From Tragulus kanchil (Eukaryota > Chordata > Mammalia > Artiodactyla > Tragulidae): a stretch of DNA of 64,000 nt. This document shows positions 1 through 64,000 of this stretch, piece after piece. The notes under the pieces were generated by a model. That model was not told the DNA's origin and did no database searches. It was given only the letters and a program-made list of their open reading frames with translations. Numbering within the stretch: position 1 is the stretch's first letter; every line of letters begins with the position of its first letter. Location: the NCBI GenBank assembly GCA_022376925.1, contig JAIOJX010000032.1:202984939-203048938 (forward strand). Direction: 5' to 3'. Position numbers and translations under genes: made by a program.

Positions 1-1590
1 AGGAGCGATTCAGCCCCTGACTCTCCCCTTGAGCTTCTTCAGAAGGAGCTGAAAAGAGTGTTGAAAATTCAGCTCCACACTCCCAAGTACCGCTGGATAG
101 AAAGGCATGCTTCTATCAACTTAACCATCTCATGGCTAGAAAGAGAAGTATGCAGAAATACACAGAGAAAGGTGGCAGGGCTGTTGGGTAGATCCATTTG
201 TAATGACCCAAAGCAGGCGACAACCTAAATGCCACCAATGTACTTAACTATAAATGTAATAAATGCAATTATTAGCTAGGTGAATGGCACATTAGAACCC
301 ACTAGAGAGAATAAGGAAGAACCATTTGTGTGGATGCGGGTCAATACCCACTGCCCAAGAAGGATGTAACTATTAAGGGCAGGGACACCAGAGCAAGCCT
401 GTTTGTTGGAATCCTAGCTCTGCGGACCACTGGCTGTGACCCTGAGCACATTTTTTCTGTGTCTCATGGTTATGCTACTCCCCTTAAATGAGAGAGTCTG
501 GGCGACTTTGACAGAAGAGGAGGCTCTGGGGCTGAGCTCTGAAGGGCCAGTGGGCTGTGTCTGAGTGGACCTCTGTCACCTCTGAGCTCCTAGGAGCATA
601 GTCACCCCCACGGCCAAGCACCTGGGCTGGTGCAGAAAGTGAAAGTGTTAGTCACTCAGTCATGTCTGACTCTTTGCAACCCAGAGGACTCTATGGCTCC
701 TCTGTCCATGGGATTCTCCAGGCAAGAATTCTGGAGTGGGTCGCCATGCCCTCCTCCAGGGGATCTTCCCAGCCCAGAGGTCGAACCCAGGTCTCCGGCA
801 CTGCAGGTGCATTCTTTACCAGCTCAGCCACCAGGTGCAGAGGGGCTCCACACACATTTCCAGCACAGACGAGAGAACGGACAGAGGCCACGGGGCCTTG
901 ACTCCTGAGTGACAAGAAAACGGGCCAAAAGAACACGGGCGGACTCTCTAGAGGAGTCCAGATTTAGCTGCCTTTGCTGATGTGTGAGTCAGAGACAGGC
1001 CCGCAGGGCAGCAGGTGGGGGTGGGGGATGAGCACCTTGGGGATGCAGGGCCATCACCTGAGCGCGCCCAAGGCCTGTGCACACACCCCCTGCTAGGCTG
1101 GTTTGAGGAGCGATTCAGCCCCTGACTCTCCCCTTGAGCTTCTTCAGAAGGAGCTGAAAAGAGTGTTGAAAATTCAGCTCCACACTCCCAAGTACCGCTG
1201 GGTAGAAAGGCATGCTTCTATCAACTTAACCATCTCATGGCTAGAAAGAGAAGTATGCAGAAATACACAGAGAAAGGTGGCAGGGCTGTTGGGTAGATCC
1301 ATTTGTAATGACCCAAAGCAGGCGACAACCTAAATGCCACCAATGTACTTAACTATAAATGTAATAAATGCAATTATTAGCTAGGTGAATGGCACATTAG
1401 AACCCACTAGAGAGAATAAGGAAGAACCATTTGTGTGGATGCGGGTCAATACCCACTGCCCAAGAAGGATGTAACTATTAAGGGCAGGGACACCAGAGCA
1501 AGCCTGTTTGTTGGAATCCTAGCTCTGCGGACCACTGGCTGTGACCCTGAGCACATTTTTTTCTGTGTCTCAGATGGGAATAATAATAAT
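1..1590 (+). repeat. Tandem duplication 1 (offset 1,105 bp, truncated by window edge)
   Basis: Bases 1 to about 470 recur at 1106 to about 1575 with one clear substitution (position 94 A, 1202 G in the matching context). The junction near 470-490 is a gappy, corrupted version of the sequence at 1570-1630: a run of GATGGGAATAATAA-like bases and a GGGGTTGTTTGG-like stretch are missing. The upstream half of the first unit lies before position 1. Confidence 0.9.
631..836 (-). mobile_element. Bov-tA / ART2-type SINE
   Basis: Read on the minus strand this has the ruminant SINE layout: a tRNA-like head (B-box region near 780-800) followed by GGAGAATCCCATGG and the TCAGACATGACTGAGTGAC tail. The element is degenerate. 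It lies in the second unit of duplication 1, so another copy may exist upstream of the window. Confidence 0.85.
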
Positions 1591-1746
1591 GCTACTTCCC
1601 TCATGGGGTTGTTTGGATTAAATGAGCGAATGCACGGACTGCTTAGAACACGTCTTAGCACAGAGTAATTGCTACTAGTTCACAGAATTAAATGAACAAA
1701 GCGGAGTGGAAAGCAGCGTTACAGGATGAGCCATAGTGGAGAGGGG

Positions 1747-1769
1747 ACACAGACACACACACACACACA
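1747..1769. repeat. CA microsatellite (also at 2881-2903)
   Basis: (CA)n tract interrupted by one GA. Both copies have nearly the same length, which fits duplication 2 rather than independent expansion. Confidence 0.9.
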
Positions 1770-2169
1770 GTCTGTGGTTATACACGTACAGGAAATTCCC
1801 AGAACGTGCTTAAGAAGGATGGGTATTTGGAAGGCATCACTTCCACCCCTCTGCCACTTCTTTAAGAGGAGCGGTATTCTTTCTCTTATTAAACCCAAAC
1901 AAAGGAGCTGCCTCACTCCTCCCTGCCCTTCAGCAATGCACCCTTCACTTGTGCATTTCGGTGCTGGGTTGGGTCTCTCTCCATCAGGTGACCAGCCATT
2001 CTGAGGCAGAGGGGCTGCCAGGAGAGGCTGCCTGTGGTCCGTGCCCCTGGGGCTGCCCACTGCCCCTGGAAAGTTGCTTTATCTGACCAACTGATCTAAT
2101 AACATTCAGGCTCTTCCCAAGACCCCATCCCCCCAGTGATTTGACAGCACGAGCTCCCAGAATTTTAAA

Positions 2170-2345
2170 AAAAAAGGAGCACATAATTTGTGGCAAGTGG
2201 AGTTCATAATCTGTTAATTTATTATCGTTTCTGTCGACCTGGAGGGCCATTAGCAGAGGTAATAAAGGGAGATGTAATTATAGGATCTGAGGCCACTCCA
2301 CACACAGCTGCTGTCACTCGGCAGCCCATATTTCATTGGCCGCTG
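2170..2345. promoter_or_regulatory. Candidate conserved non-coding block
   Basis: Non-repetitive sequence with TAATTTATTATCG, ATTAGCAGAGGTAATAAAGG and ATGTAATTATAGG cores, followed by a CATTGGCCG CCAAT-type site. It resembles developmental enhancer texture but nothing direct shows activity. Repeated at about 3312-3487. Confidence 0.2.
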
Positions 2346-3620
2346 GCGTTCTCTCCCAGTGGGAGCCAGACGGTGGCACTGGGAGCAGGGCTGCCGAGGG
2401 ACCCTCCTGAGGAGGCTTCGAGCGGTGTCCCCTGCAGAGGTCGGGCACATGTCAACCCGGGCCGGGTCAGGAACCCCATGTACTAACTATAAATGTAATA
2501 AATGCAATTATTAGCTAGGTGAATGGCACATTAGAACCCACTAGAGAGAATAAGGAAGAACCATTTGTGTGGATGCGGGTCAATACCCACTGCCCAAGAA
2601 GGATGTAACTATTAAGGGCAGGGACACCAGAGCAAGCCTGTTTGTTGGAATCCTAGCTCTGCGGACCACTGGCTGTGACCCTGAGCACATTTTTTTCTGT
2701 GTCTCAGATGGGAATAATAATAATGCTACTTCCCTCATGGGGTTGTTTGGATTAAATGAGCGAATGCACGGACTGCTTAGAACACGTCTTAGCACAGAGT
2801 AATTGCTACTAGTTCACAGAATTAAATGAACAAAGCGGAGTGGAAAGCAGCGTTACAGGATGAGCCATAGTGGAGAGGGGACACAGACACACACACACAC
2901 ACAGTCTGTGGTTATACACGTACAGGAAATTCCCAGAACGTGCTTAAGAAGGATGGGTATTTGGAAGGCATCACTTCCACCCCTCTGCCACTTCTTTAAG
3001 AGGAGCGGTATTCTTTCTCTTATTAAACCCAAACAAAGGAGCTGCCTCACTCCTCCCTGCCCTTCAGCAATGCACCCTTCACTTGTGCATTTCGGTGCTG
3101 GGTTGGGTCTCTCTCTCCATCAGGTGACCAGCCATTCTGAGGCAGAGGGGCTGCCAGGAGAGGCTGCCTGTGGTCCGTGCCCCTGGGGCTGCCCACTGCC
3201 CCTGGAAAGTTGCTTTATCTGACCAACTGATCTAATAACATTCAGGCTCTTCCCAAGACCCCATCCCCCCAGTGATTTGACAGCACGAGCTCCCAGAATT
3301 TTTAAAAAAAAAAAAAAAGAGCACATAATTTGTGGCAAGTGGAGTTCATAATCTGTTAATTTATTATCGTTTCTGTCGACCTGGAGGGCCATTAGCAGAG
3401 GTAATAAAGGGAGATGTAATTATAGGATCTGAGGCCACTCCACACACAGCTGCTGTCACTCGGCAGCCCATATTTCATTGGCCGCTGGCGTTCTCTCCCC
3501 AGTGGGAGCCAGACGGTGGCTACCTGGGAGCAGGGCCGCCGAGGGACCCTCCCTGAGGAGGCTTCGGAGCGGGTGTCCCCTGCAGAGGTCGGGCACATGT
3601 CAACCCGGGCCGGGCAGGAC

Positions 3621-4410
3621 CTCTGAGGGAGGCTGGCTGGCTGGGCACCCTCGGGGCTGTCTGAGCCAGGAGGATCACAGTTAATCACATCTGGAGGCTG
3701 CAACTCATCCAGTGATCCCTGCTGCCTGTGAAGAGCGGTTGCCTCTTGTTCCCATCCCTCATGAGGAATAAGAGGTAGACACTTTGAAGACTTGGGACTG
3801 TCCTCTGGGCAACCTGATACTCAGAAAAGTCAGCTCAAGGGAAACGCCTGCATTAACGATGGGCCACTTCAGACGGATTCAAACAAAAGAACAGCTGCTT
3901 TTCTGAGGGAATCACAATCAGTCCCAGCTTCTCCACTGAAATTACCCTTCCAAAAATGGCCTGTGTGTTCAAAACTATGGGAGAAAGGCAGGAGGGTGCT
4001 GAGAGTGGGTCTATGCTCAGATGATCCCTTCCCCTGGCGAACCTGACGGCCCTGTGCCCGCGTGACTCTGTACGCTTCTGTGCGCGGCACCTAATGTCCT
4101 TCTGGCCTCCTTCCCCATGGCCACTGCCTGACGGTCCTGAAGGCCTAGCTTGTGTGCTGCTCTCTCTCGAAGCCCAAGACACGCCTCCAGCCTCTGCACT
4201 CCATCGTGCTGCATTCTAACTAAGCATCTGCCTTCTCACGAGTGAGACACAGGTGGTGGGAAGCAGGTGAGTAGAGAGGAAACAAGATTGGCTGTCGGGC
4301 GTAATTGTTGAAACAGGGTAATGGAGGTTCATCATACTATTTGGTCTACCTTTGAAAGTTTCCATGCAATAAAAAAAAAAAAAAATCAGTCCCAAATGAG
4401 ACCCTTGATA
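3621..4410. other. Unique intron, nothing recognised
   Basis: Lies between duplications 2 and 3. It has mixed composition with an A-run at 4369-4385. The open frames on both strands (for example 3853-4182) show no family similarity. Confidence 0.6.
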
Positions 4411-4624
4411 ATTTAGTTGCTCAGTCGTGTCTGACTCTTTGAGACCCCAGGGACTGTAGACTGCCAGGTTCCTCTGTTCTTGGAATTTTACAGACAAGAA
4501 TACTGGAGTGGGTAGCCATGCCCTCCTCCAAGGGATATTCCCAACCCAGGGATCAAACCTGTGTCTCTTATGTCTCCTGCAATGGCGGGTGGGCTCTTTA
4601 CCACTAGCCCCACCTCGGAAGCCC
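4411..4624 (-). mobile_element. Bov-tA / ART2-type SINE
   Basis: Near full length on the minus strand: tRNA-like head at 4545-4624, then the CCACTCCAGTATTC and GAGTCAGACACGACTGAGCA motifs. An A-run at 4369-4385 flanks it. Duplication 3 repeats only its 5' half, at 5622-5726. Confidence 0.88.
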
Positions 4625-4889
4625 CCAAGGGAGCTCACGTATAGTCAACGCACAGCAGACAGGAGACACCCTCTGCGGGCTAGGCTCTGGACCAGACGAC
4701 ACTGTGGCATGAGATGCGGCTTCCTATGCTCAGCTCAGGGCAGCGGCTGGGGCTCCTCCCCAGCTCTCTAACCTGGGCCAACTGAAGAAGCCAGCCCTTC
4801 CGTCTGTCCAGGAACCGAGAAGGACAGTTGCTGACACAAGTCCCAGGATGGGGCCCCGCCCAGGATGGGGCCCCGGCTCATTCTCTCTT

Positions 4890-5180
4890 TCTAAGGGCCA
4901 GTAAGCAGGTCTTCAGATAAATTTTCCATCTAATCTGAGATGGGATTAAGTCAATTAGTTTAACTGTATCAGGCCCTTGATTGTGTCTTTAGCCTTAATA
5001 GGACGCTTACATGCAGTGGCAGCAGACCCTATTAATTAATTTTACCTTCAACACTAGAAGGTCAGGCCCAAACAATTCAGCATGCAAATGTATGCAGAAT
5101 AGGTGAATTAGCCTTTGAGACAGACAAATGAGCCCCCATGTTTATTTTATTTTTCAATCAAAAAGAATTCAGCTTTGGAC
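4890..5180. promoter_or_regulatory. Candidate intronic regulatory block (AT-rich, with POU octamer)
   Basis: Low-repeat, AT-rich intron sequence with clustered homeodomain-type cores (ATTAATTAATTTTA at 5031-5044, several TTAAT/ATTA cores) and a perfect octamer ATGCAAAT at 5082-5089. An AACAAT SOX-type core is at 5071-5076. Texture differs from the GC-rich flanks. No function is proven, and conservation cannot be tested here. Repeated at about 5989-6278 by duplication 3 (octamer at 6180-6187). Confidence 0.3.
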
Positions 5181-5621
5181 AAGGAGAAATGATGAGGTGA
5201 AAGGAGGCTTTTCATACTATTAGCAAGGAGTACAACCATGGTCACAGTCTCGGCCATTCATCAAGTGCCCACTAGGTGGGTGGGCTGGGCTGAGTAGGCC
5301 ATAGCCTTCCAGTAATCCAGTGAGGGGTGGGGGGCTCTGTTATTCACAGGTGGGGACCCTGAAGCACAGTGAAATGAAGTCTCTCACACTTAGGCACTAA
5401 GTGTCTCCCAGGAAGCCAGAGGGGACACAGCTGGGAGGAGAGCCCAGGTTCCCACTCCACTCACTGCCTTCTTGGTTGAGCACAGACAGGAGGAGGAGGT
5501 GGGGCACGGGAAGGAAAATGGGGAAGGCAGTGATTCCTGGTTCTACTCTATGGGCAGGAGGTGGTTGAAACAGGGGACCGGGCCACCAGGAGCCACTCCC
5601 GCCATGCTCACTGCAGTATTT

Positions 5622-5726
5622 CCCTCCTCCAAGGGATATTCCCAACCCAGGGATCAAACCTGTGTCTCTTATGTCTCCTGCAATGGCGGGTGGGCTCTTT
5701 ACCACTAGCCCCACCTCGGAAGCCCC
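5622..5726 (-). mobile_element. Bov-tA SINE fragment created by duplication 3
   Basis: This matches 4521-4624 and stops exactly at the duplication junction. It has no insertion hallmarks of its own, so it should not be counted as a separate insertion. Confidence 0.85.
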
Positions 5727-6545
5727 AAGGAGCTCACGATAGTCAACGCACAGCAGACAGGAGACACCCTCTGCGGGCTAGGCTCTGGACCAGACGACAC
5801 TGTGGCATGAGATGCGGCTTCCTATGCTCAGCTCAGGGCAGCGGCTGGGGCTCCTCCCCAGCTCTCTAACCTGGGCCAACTGAAGAAGCCAGCCCTTCCG
5901 TCTGTCCAGGAACCGAGAAGGACAGTTGCTGACACAAGTCCCAGGATGGGGCCCCGCCCAGGATGGGGCCCCGGCTCATTCTCTCTTTCTAAGGGCCAGT
6001 AAGCAGGTCTTCAGATAAATTTTCCATCTAATCTGAGATGGGATTAAGTCAATTAGTTTAACTGTATCAGGCCCTTGATTGTGTCTTTAGCCTTAATAGG
6101 ACGCTTACATGCAGTGGCAGCAGACCCTATTAATTAATTTTACCTTCAACACTAGAAGGTCAGGCCCAAACAATTCAGCATGCAAATGTATGCAGAATAG
6201 GTGAATTAGCCTTTGAGACAGACAAATGAGCCCCCATGTTTATTTTATTTTTCAATCAAAAAGAATTCAGCTTTGGACAAGGAGAAATGATGAGGTGAAA
6301 GGAGGCTTTTCATACTATTAGCAAGGAGTACAACCATGGTCACAGTCTCGGCCATTCATCAAGTGCCCACTAGGTGGGTGGGCTGGGCTGAGTAGGCCAT
6401 AGCCTTCCAGTAATCCAGTGAGGGGTGGGGGGCTCTGTTATTCACAGGTGGGGACCCTGAAGCACAGTGAAATGAAGTCTCTCACACTTAGGCACTAAGT
6501 GTCTCCCAGGAAGCCAGAGGGGACACAGCTGGGAGGAGAGCCCAG

Positions 6546-8757
6546 GTTCCCACTCCACTCACTGCCTTCTTGGTTGAGCACAGACAGGAGGAGGAGGTGG
6601 GGCACGGGAAGGAAAATGGGGGCAGGGGAGGCAGTGATTCCTGGTTCTACTCTATGGGCAGGAGGTGGTTGAAACAGGAGGCGGTGACCCGTGGGGCCAC
6701 CAGGAGCCACTCCCGAGCCACTGCTGCACTGCAGTATTTGCCCAGCCTGAAAGAGCATGTGACCGGAAGTGGGGTGTGGGTGGGGGGATCTGCCCCCCTT
6801 GGCCTTGGGTTAGTGGAGCAATCCAGGCTGAGGTGTCTTAAGCAGTGGCCTGACCCCACATTGCTGCTGAATCAGCACAGGGCAGATTCGGAAACTACTG
6901 AGTGTGTAATCCCAGGAGACTGAGCTCCTTAGGAAGGGCCTCCAGCCCAGGTCCCCAGGAAGCCCAGCCCTGAGTCAGGGAGTTCCTGCAGAAGGAATTC
7001 TAGGCTTCCTGCCAACAAAGTGACACCAGCTCCATCTCTGAGCTGCTATCCACAAGAAGGCTCACCCCTATGAGTCGTGCACATAACATCTTATAAAAGG
7101 ACTTTCTGACCTGCCCCAATCAACTGTGGGCCTTGGCATCTAAGGTTTAGGACACCTTTAGGTTTAGGGTACAAAACCACAGATGCTGTATTCATCGTTT
7201 AGAACCAGTGGCAAACTCAGAAAGGATTTACAGACAAGAAGATAAACTGTCCCACATCACACAGCTAGGAAGGATTCGAGTCCACAGTCAGTCACTACCA
7301 GAAAACAGGCTGTCCTCACAACACTATGGGCCAAGCTGTGAGAACCGTAAAGGAATAAATTGCACAGACTTCAGAAAATTCCTCAATGAAGGTGTAATGT
7401 AGAACAATGTCGGTATCTCTGCTTACAAAACAAATTAAAAATCAGTTCCTTCCCTTTATCCAGAAAGAAAAAGGCTGAAGGAGGGGTTTGGGGTCACAGG
7501 CAAGGAAGAGAAGCCTGGATCACGTAAAACATGTTTGTTACATATACTTTCCACACCAGAAATGATCTCAAAACTATAGGATCCAAATTAAGGGACAGGC
7601 GTCCCTCAAGATCATGCAAAGGTAATAGCAAGCATGCAGGGCACATCAGGGTTCCCACTCCACTCACTGCCTTCTTGGTTGAGCACAGACAGGAGGAGGA
7701 GGTGGGGCACGGGAAGGAAAATGGGGGCAGGGGAGGCAGTGATTCCTGGTTCTACTCTATGGGCAGGAGGTGGTTGAAACAGGAGGCGGTGACCCGTGGG
7801 GCCACCAGGAGCCACTCCCGAGCCACTGCTGCACTGCAGTATTTGCCCAGCCTGAAAGAGCATGTGACCGGAAGTGGGGTGTGGGTGGGGGGATCTGCCC
7901 CCCTTGGCCTTGGGTTAGTGGAGCAATCCAGGCTGAGGTGTCTTAAGCAGTGGCCTGACCCCACATTGCTGCTGAATCAGCACAGGGCAGATTCGGAAAC
8001 TACTGAGTGTGTAATCCCAGGAGACTGAGCTCCTTAGGAAGGGCCTCCAGCCCAGGTCCCCAGGAAGCCCAGCCCTGAGTCAGGGAGTTCCTGCAGAAGG
8101 AATTCTAGGCTTCCTGCCAACAAAGTGACACCAGCTCCATCTCTGAGCTGCTATCCACAAGAAGGCTCACCCCTATGAGTCGTGCACATAACATCTTATA
8201 AAAGGACTTTCTGACCTGCCCCAATCAACTGTGGGCCTTGGCATCTAAGGTTTAGGACACCTTTAGGTTTAGGGTACAAAACCACAGATGCTGTATTCAT
8301 CGTTTAGAACCAGTGGCAAACTCAGAAAGGATTTACAGACAAGAAGATAAACTGTCCCACATCACACAGCTAGGAAGGATTCGAGTCCACAGTCAGTCAC
8401 TACCAGAAAACAGGCTGTCCTCACAACACTATGGGCCAAGCTGTGAGAACCGTAAAGGAATAAATTGCACAGACTTCAGAAAATTCCTCAATGAAGGTGT
8501 AATGTAGAACAATGTCGGTATCTCTGCTTACAAAACAAATTAAAAATCAGTTCCTTCCCTTTATCCAGAAAGAAAAAGGCTGAAGGAGGGGTTTGGGGTC
8601 ACAGGCAAGGAAGAGAAGCCTGGATCACGTAAAACATGTTTGTTACATATACTTTCCACACCAGAAATGATCTCAAAACTATAGGATCCAAATTAAGGGA
8701 CAGGCGTCCCTCAAGATCATGCAAAAGGTAATAGCAAGCATGCAGGGCACATCAGGG
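6546..8757 (+). repeat. Tandem duplication 4 (offset 1,105 bp, exact head-to-tail)
   Basis: 6546-7650 recurs at 7651-8757 with no spacer and one visible length change (one extra A at 8723). It overlaps duplication 3, so the block beginning TTCCCACTCCACTCACTG occurs at about 5449, 6547 and 7652. Confidence 0.95.
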
Positions 8758-8789
8758 TATGTCAAAAGCATTGGACACATACTCGCGTT

Positions 8790-8950
8790 TCATTCCCACC
8801 TCAAAGCCCATGAAGGATGTAATGCTGGTATTCCGTACTGTCTGCAGCAAGGTTCGGAGACCCGCCCCAGGTTACACAGCTAGCAAATTGCAGGCCCAGA
8901 ATTTGAATCCCAAATCTGATTCCCAAGCCCACATTCTTAACCACTCCACT
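8790..8950 (+). mobile_element. MIR-like fossil
   Basis: GTTACACAGCTAGCAAATTG, CCAGAATTTGAATCCCAAAT and CATTCTTAACCACTCC are typical of the MIR 3' half. It lies between duplication 4 and the ligand-binding-domain exon and has one copy. Confidence 0.65.
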
Positions 8951-9299
8951 TCGCCTTCCTCTAATAGGAAAGAAGAGTCACAGGGCTCCTGGTTCCCTCT
9001 TCGCTGTAGCTTTCCACTAAAAAGTCCAACAAGGTTTAGGAGAAAGCCCCGTTGGCTTTCAAGGATCCAAAGAACTTGCTTTGATTGTTACCTAATGTAG
9101 AAGCAATCATCGCCCCGCGAGAATGCTCATCAGGTCTGAAAAGCTCCCAAACAGTTCAGGAACATCATCGGACCTTCCAAACGCCTGCTCACCTCCAGTC
9201 CCACAAAGAGAGATATGATCCCACAGGGCTCCTGGTTCCCGCACATCGGAGGCAGAGCCATGGAGAGAAGGCTGCGGGTCTCTGTCCTCTGGGACTCAC

Positions 9300-60606
<51,307 letters not shown>

Positions 60607-61003
60607 TCAGACGTTACCCTCCAGAACCTTCTGAATCCTCAAAACGAAAACCACACTTGATCAATAAACTTTAGATGATGCACCTCTGCAAACTGCTGGC
60701 CTTAGGGTGACCAAGGTAGTAATATTCCGCCAAAACATTAGGCCAATCTTCCCGAACAACAATAATACATTTAAAAGTCCAAGGGGGTGCCAGCCCCGGG
60801 ACCAGACACCCTTGGGACCATGACCCAATGACCCACTTCCCCTGATCCCTGGGGTCGCAGATAACCCAAGCATGGAGCTTCCCCGAAGGCCACCATTTCA
60901 ACCACAGCCGGGAGTCAGAGCAGACGTTTAGCACCCCAGAATGAGAAGCCCTGGGAGACAAAAGGAGACTCCGGAACCTCGGCTCCAGTGGGGCCCAGAC
61001 TTA

Positions 61004-63812
<2,809 letters not shown>

Positions 63813-64000
63813 TGGGAGGGAGGGAGGGAGGGTCCCAGTGCTGGGGGAGCAGCCTCGGTCCTACCTCCCGTCATGCTCAGAGATAGGCTCCTGTTTTCTC
63901 AGGAGCTCATTAAGGAAAGTCTCGGTCCCCCTGAGGGGAAGGGGCTCTCCTGTCACACCCCCAAGCCCACCCTCACAACACACCTTGGCCGCACACCCAC
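63813..64000. other. Window end: 5' intron or flank of ESRRB
   Basis: GGGA repeat then unique sequence. No non-coding exon or CpG-rich promoter can be supported here. Confidence 0.5.
63814..63832. repeat. GGGA microsatellite
   Basis: Four to five GGGA units at the point where the second unit of duplication 20 runs out. The first unit ends in a single GGGAG at 62706-62709. Confidence 0.88.

Larger units (their letters stand above)
1341..3620 (+). repeat. Tandem duplication 2 (offset 1,134 bp)
   Basis: About 1341-2468 recurs at 2475-3620. Differences are small indels: poly-A length near 2165 and 3303, CT repeat number near 1978 and 3115, and missing bases near 2380-2470. The segment shared with duplication 1 (about 240-475) therefore occurs three times, at 240, 1345 and 2480. 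Confidence 0.93.
4521..6745 (+). repeat. Tandem duplication 3 (offset 1,098-1,101 bp)
   Basis: About 4521-5616 recurs at 5622-6740. Just before the junction (5565-5620) the first copy is a shortened version of 6660-6740, with GGCGGTGACCCGT-like bases missing. Other differences are single-base losses near 4624-4640 and 5727-5740. The first unit starts inside a Bov-tA SINE, so the second unit carries a SINE cut at its 5' edge. Confidence 0.93.

Noticed and set aside
1435..1668. 77-codon frame repeated exactly at 2569-2802
   Set aside because: The repetition is due to duplication 2. No family resemblance; intronic.

Overview
The window is nuclear DNA from a bovid ruminant such as cattle, buffalo, sheep or goat. 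It carries BovB (RTE) LINE sequence, Bov-tA/ART2-type SINEs, cetartiodactyl tRNA-derived (CHR-type) SINEs, artiodactyl L1 3' tails and old mammalian MIR and L2 fossils. It also holds split exons with GT/AG splice sites. No prokaryotic or viral gene, CRISPR array or operon was seen.

The only protein-coding gene I can support is ESRRB (estrogen-related receptor beta, NR3B2), on the minus strand. Its 5' side is at high coordinates. From 5' to 3' the exons are: the start-codon exon with the N-terminal domain and first zinc finger (60003-60412, second copy 61084-61493); the second zinc-finger exon (33870-33986, second copy 34963-35079); the hinge exon (10504-10614); and the first ligand-binding-domain exon (9300-9461). 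Phases and splice sites agree across all four junctions, giving about 262 residues plus the first base of codon 263. The rest of the ligand-binding domain must lie below position 1, and any upstream non-coding exon above position 64000 or unrecognised. Everything else reads as intron or 5' flank.

The dominant feature is not biological in any ordinary way. Twenty direct, nearly identical duplications of 1.05-1.17 kb offset lie along the window, most abutting head to tail. Their junctions are near 480, 2470, 5620, 7650, 12590, 14591, 17775, 19929, 22685, 25459, 32240, 34331, 38566, 41715, 43817, 49859, 51716, 53649, 60892 and 62706. Copies differ by isolated single-base changes and homopolymer slips. 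Several junctions carry a short, gappy, corrupted version of the true sequence. After removing one copy of each, about 42 kb of unique sequence remains, and many junction spacings fall near whole multiples of 1 kb. This is best explained by windowed assembly, polishing or gap-filling error, possibly fed by two haplotypes, rather than by tandem gene evolution.

Region by region: 1-8757 is intron after the first ligand-binding-domain exon, heavily duplicated (four events). 8757-11490 is duplication-free and holds the ligand-binding-domain and hinge exons. 11490-26604 is intron with six duplications. 26605-31157 is duplication-free intron. 31160-35427 holds two duplications, one doubling the zinc-finger exon. 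35428-44894 is intron with three duplications. 44895-48760 is duplication-free and contains a decayed BovB LINE. 48761-54712 holds three chained duplications. 54712-59806 is duplication-free intron. 59807-63812 holds two duplications, one doubling the start exon.

I found no convincing new molecular system. Apart from the duplication pattern, the points most worth checking are a coherent tRNA-derived SINE subfamily with clear target-site duplications at four loci, ERR response elements inside the introns of ESRRB itself, and an AT-rich block with a POU octamer.
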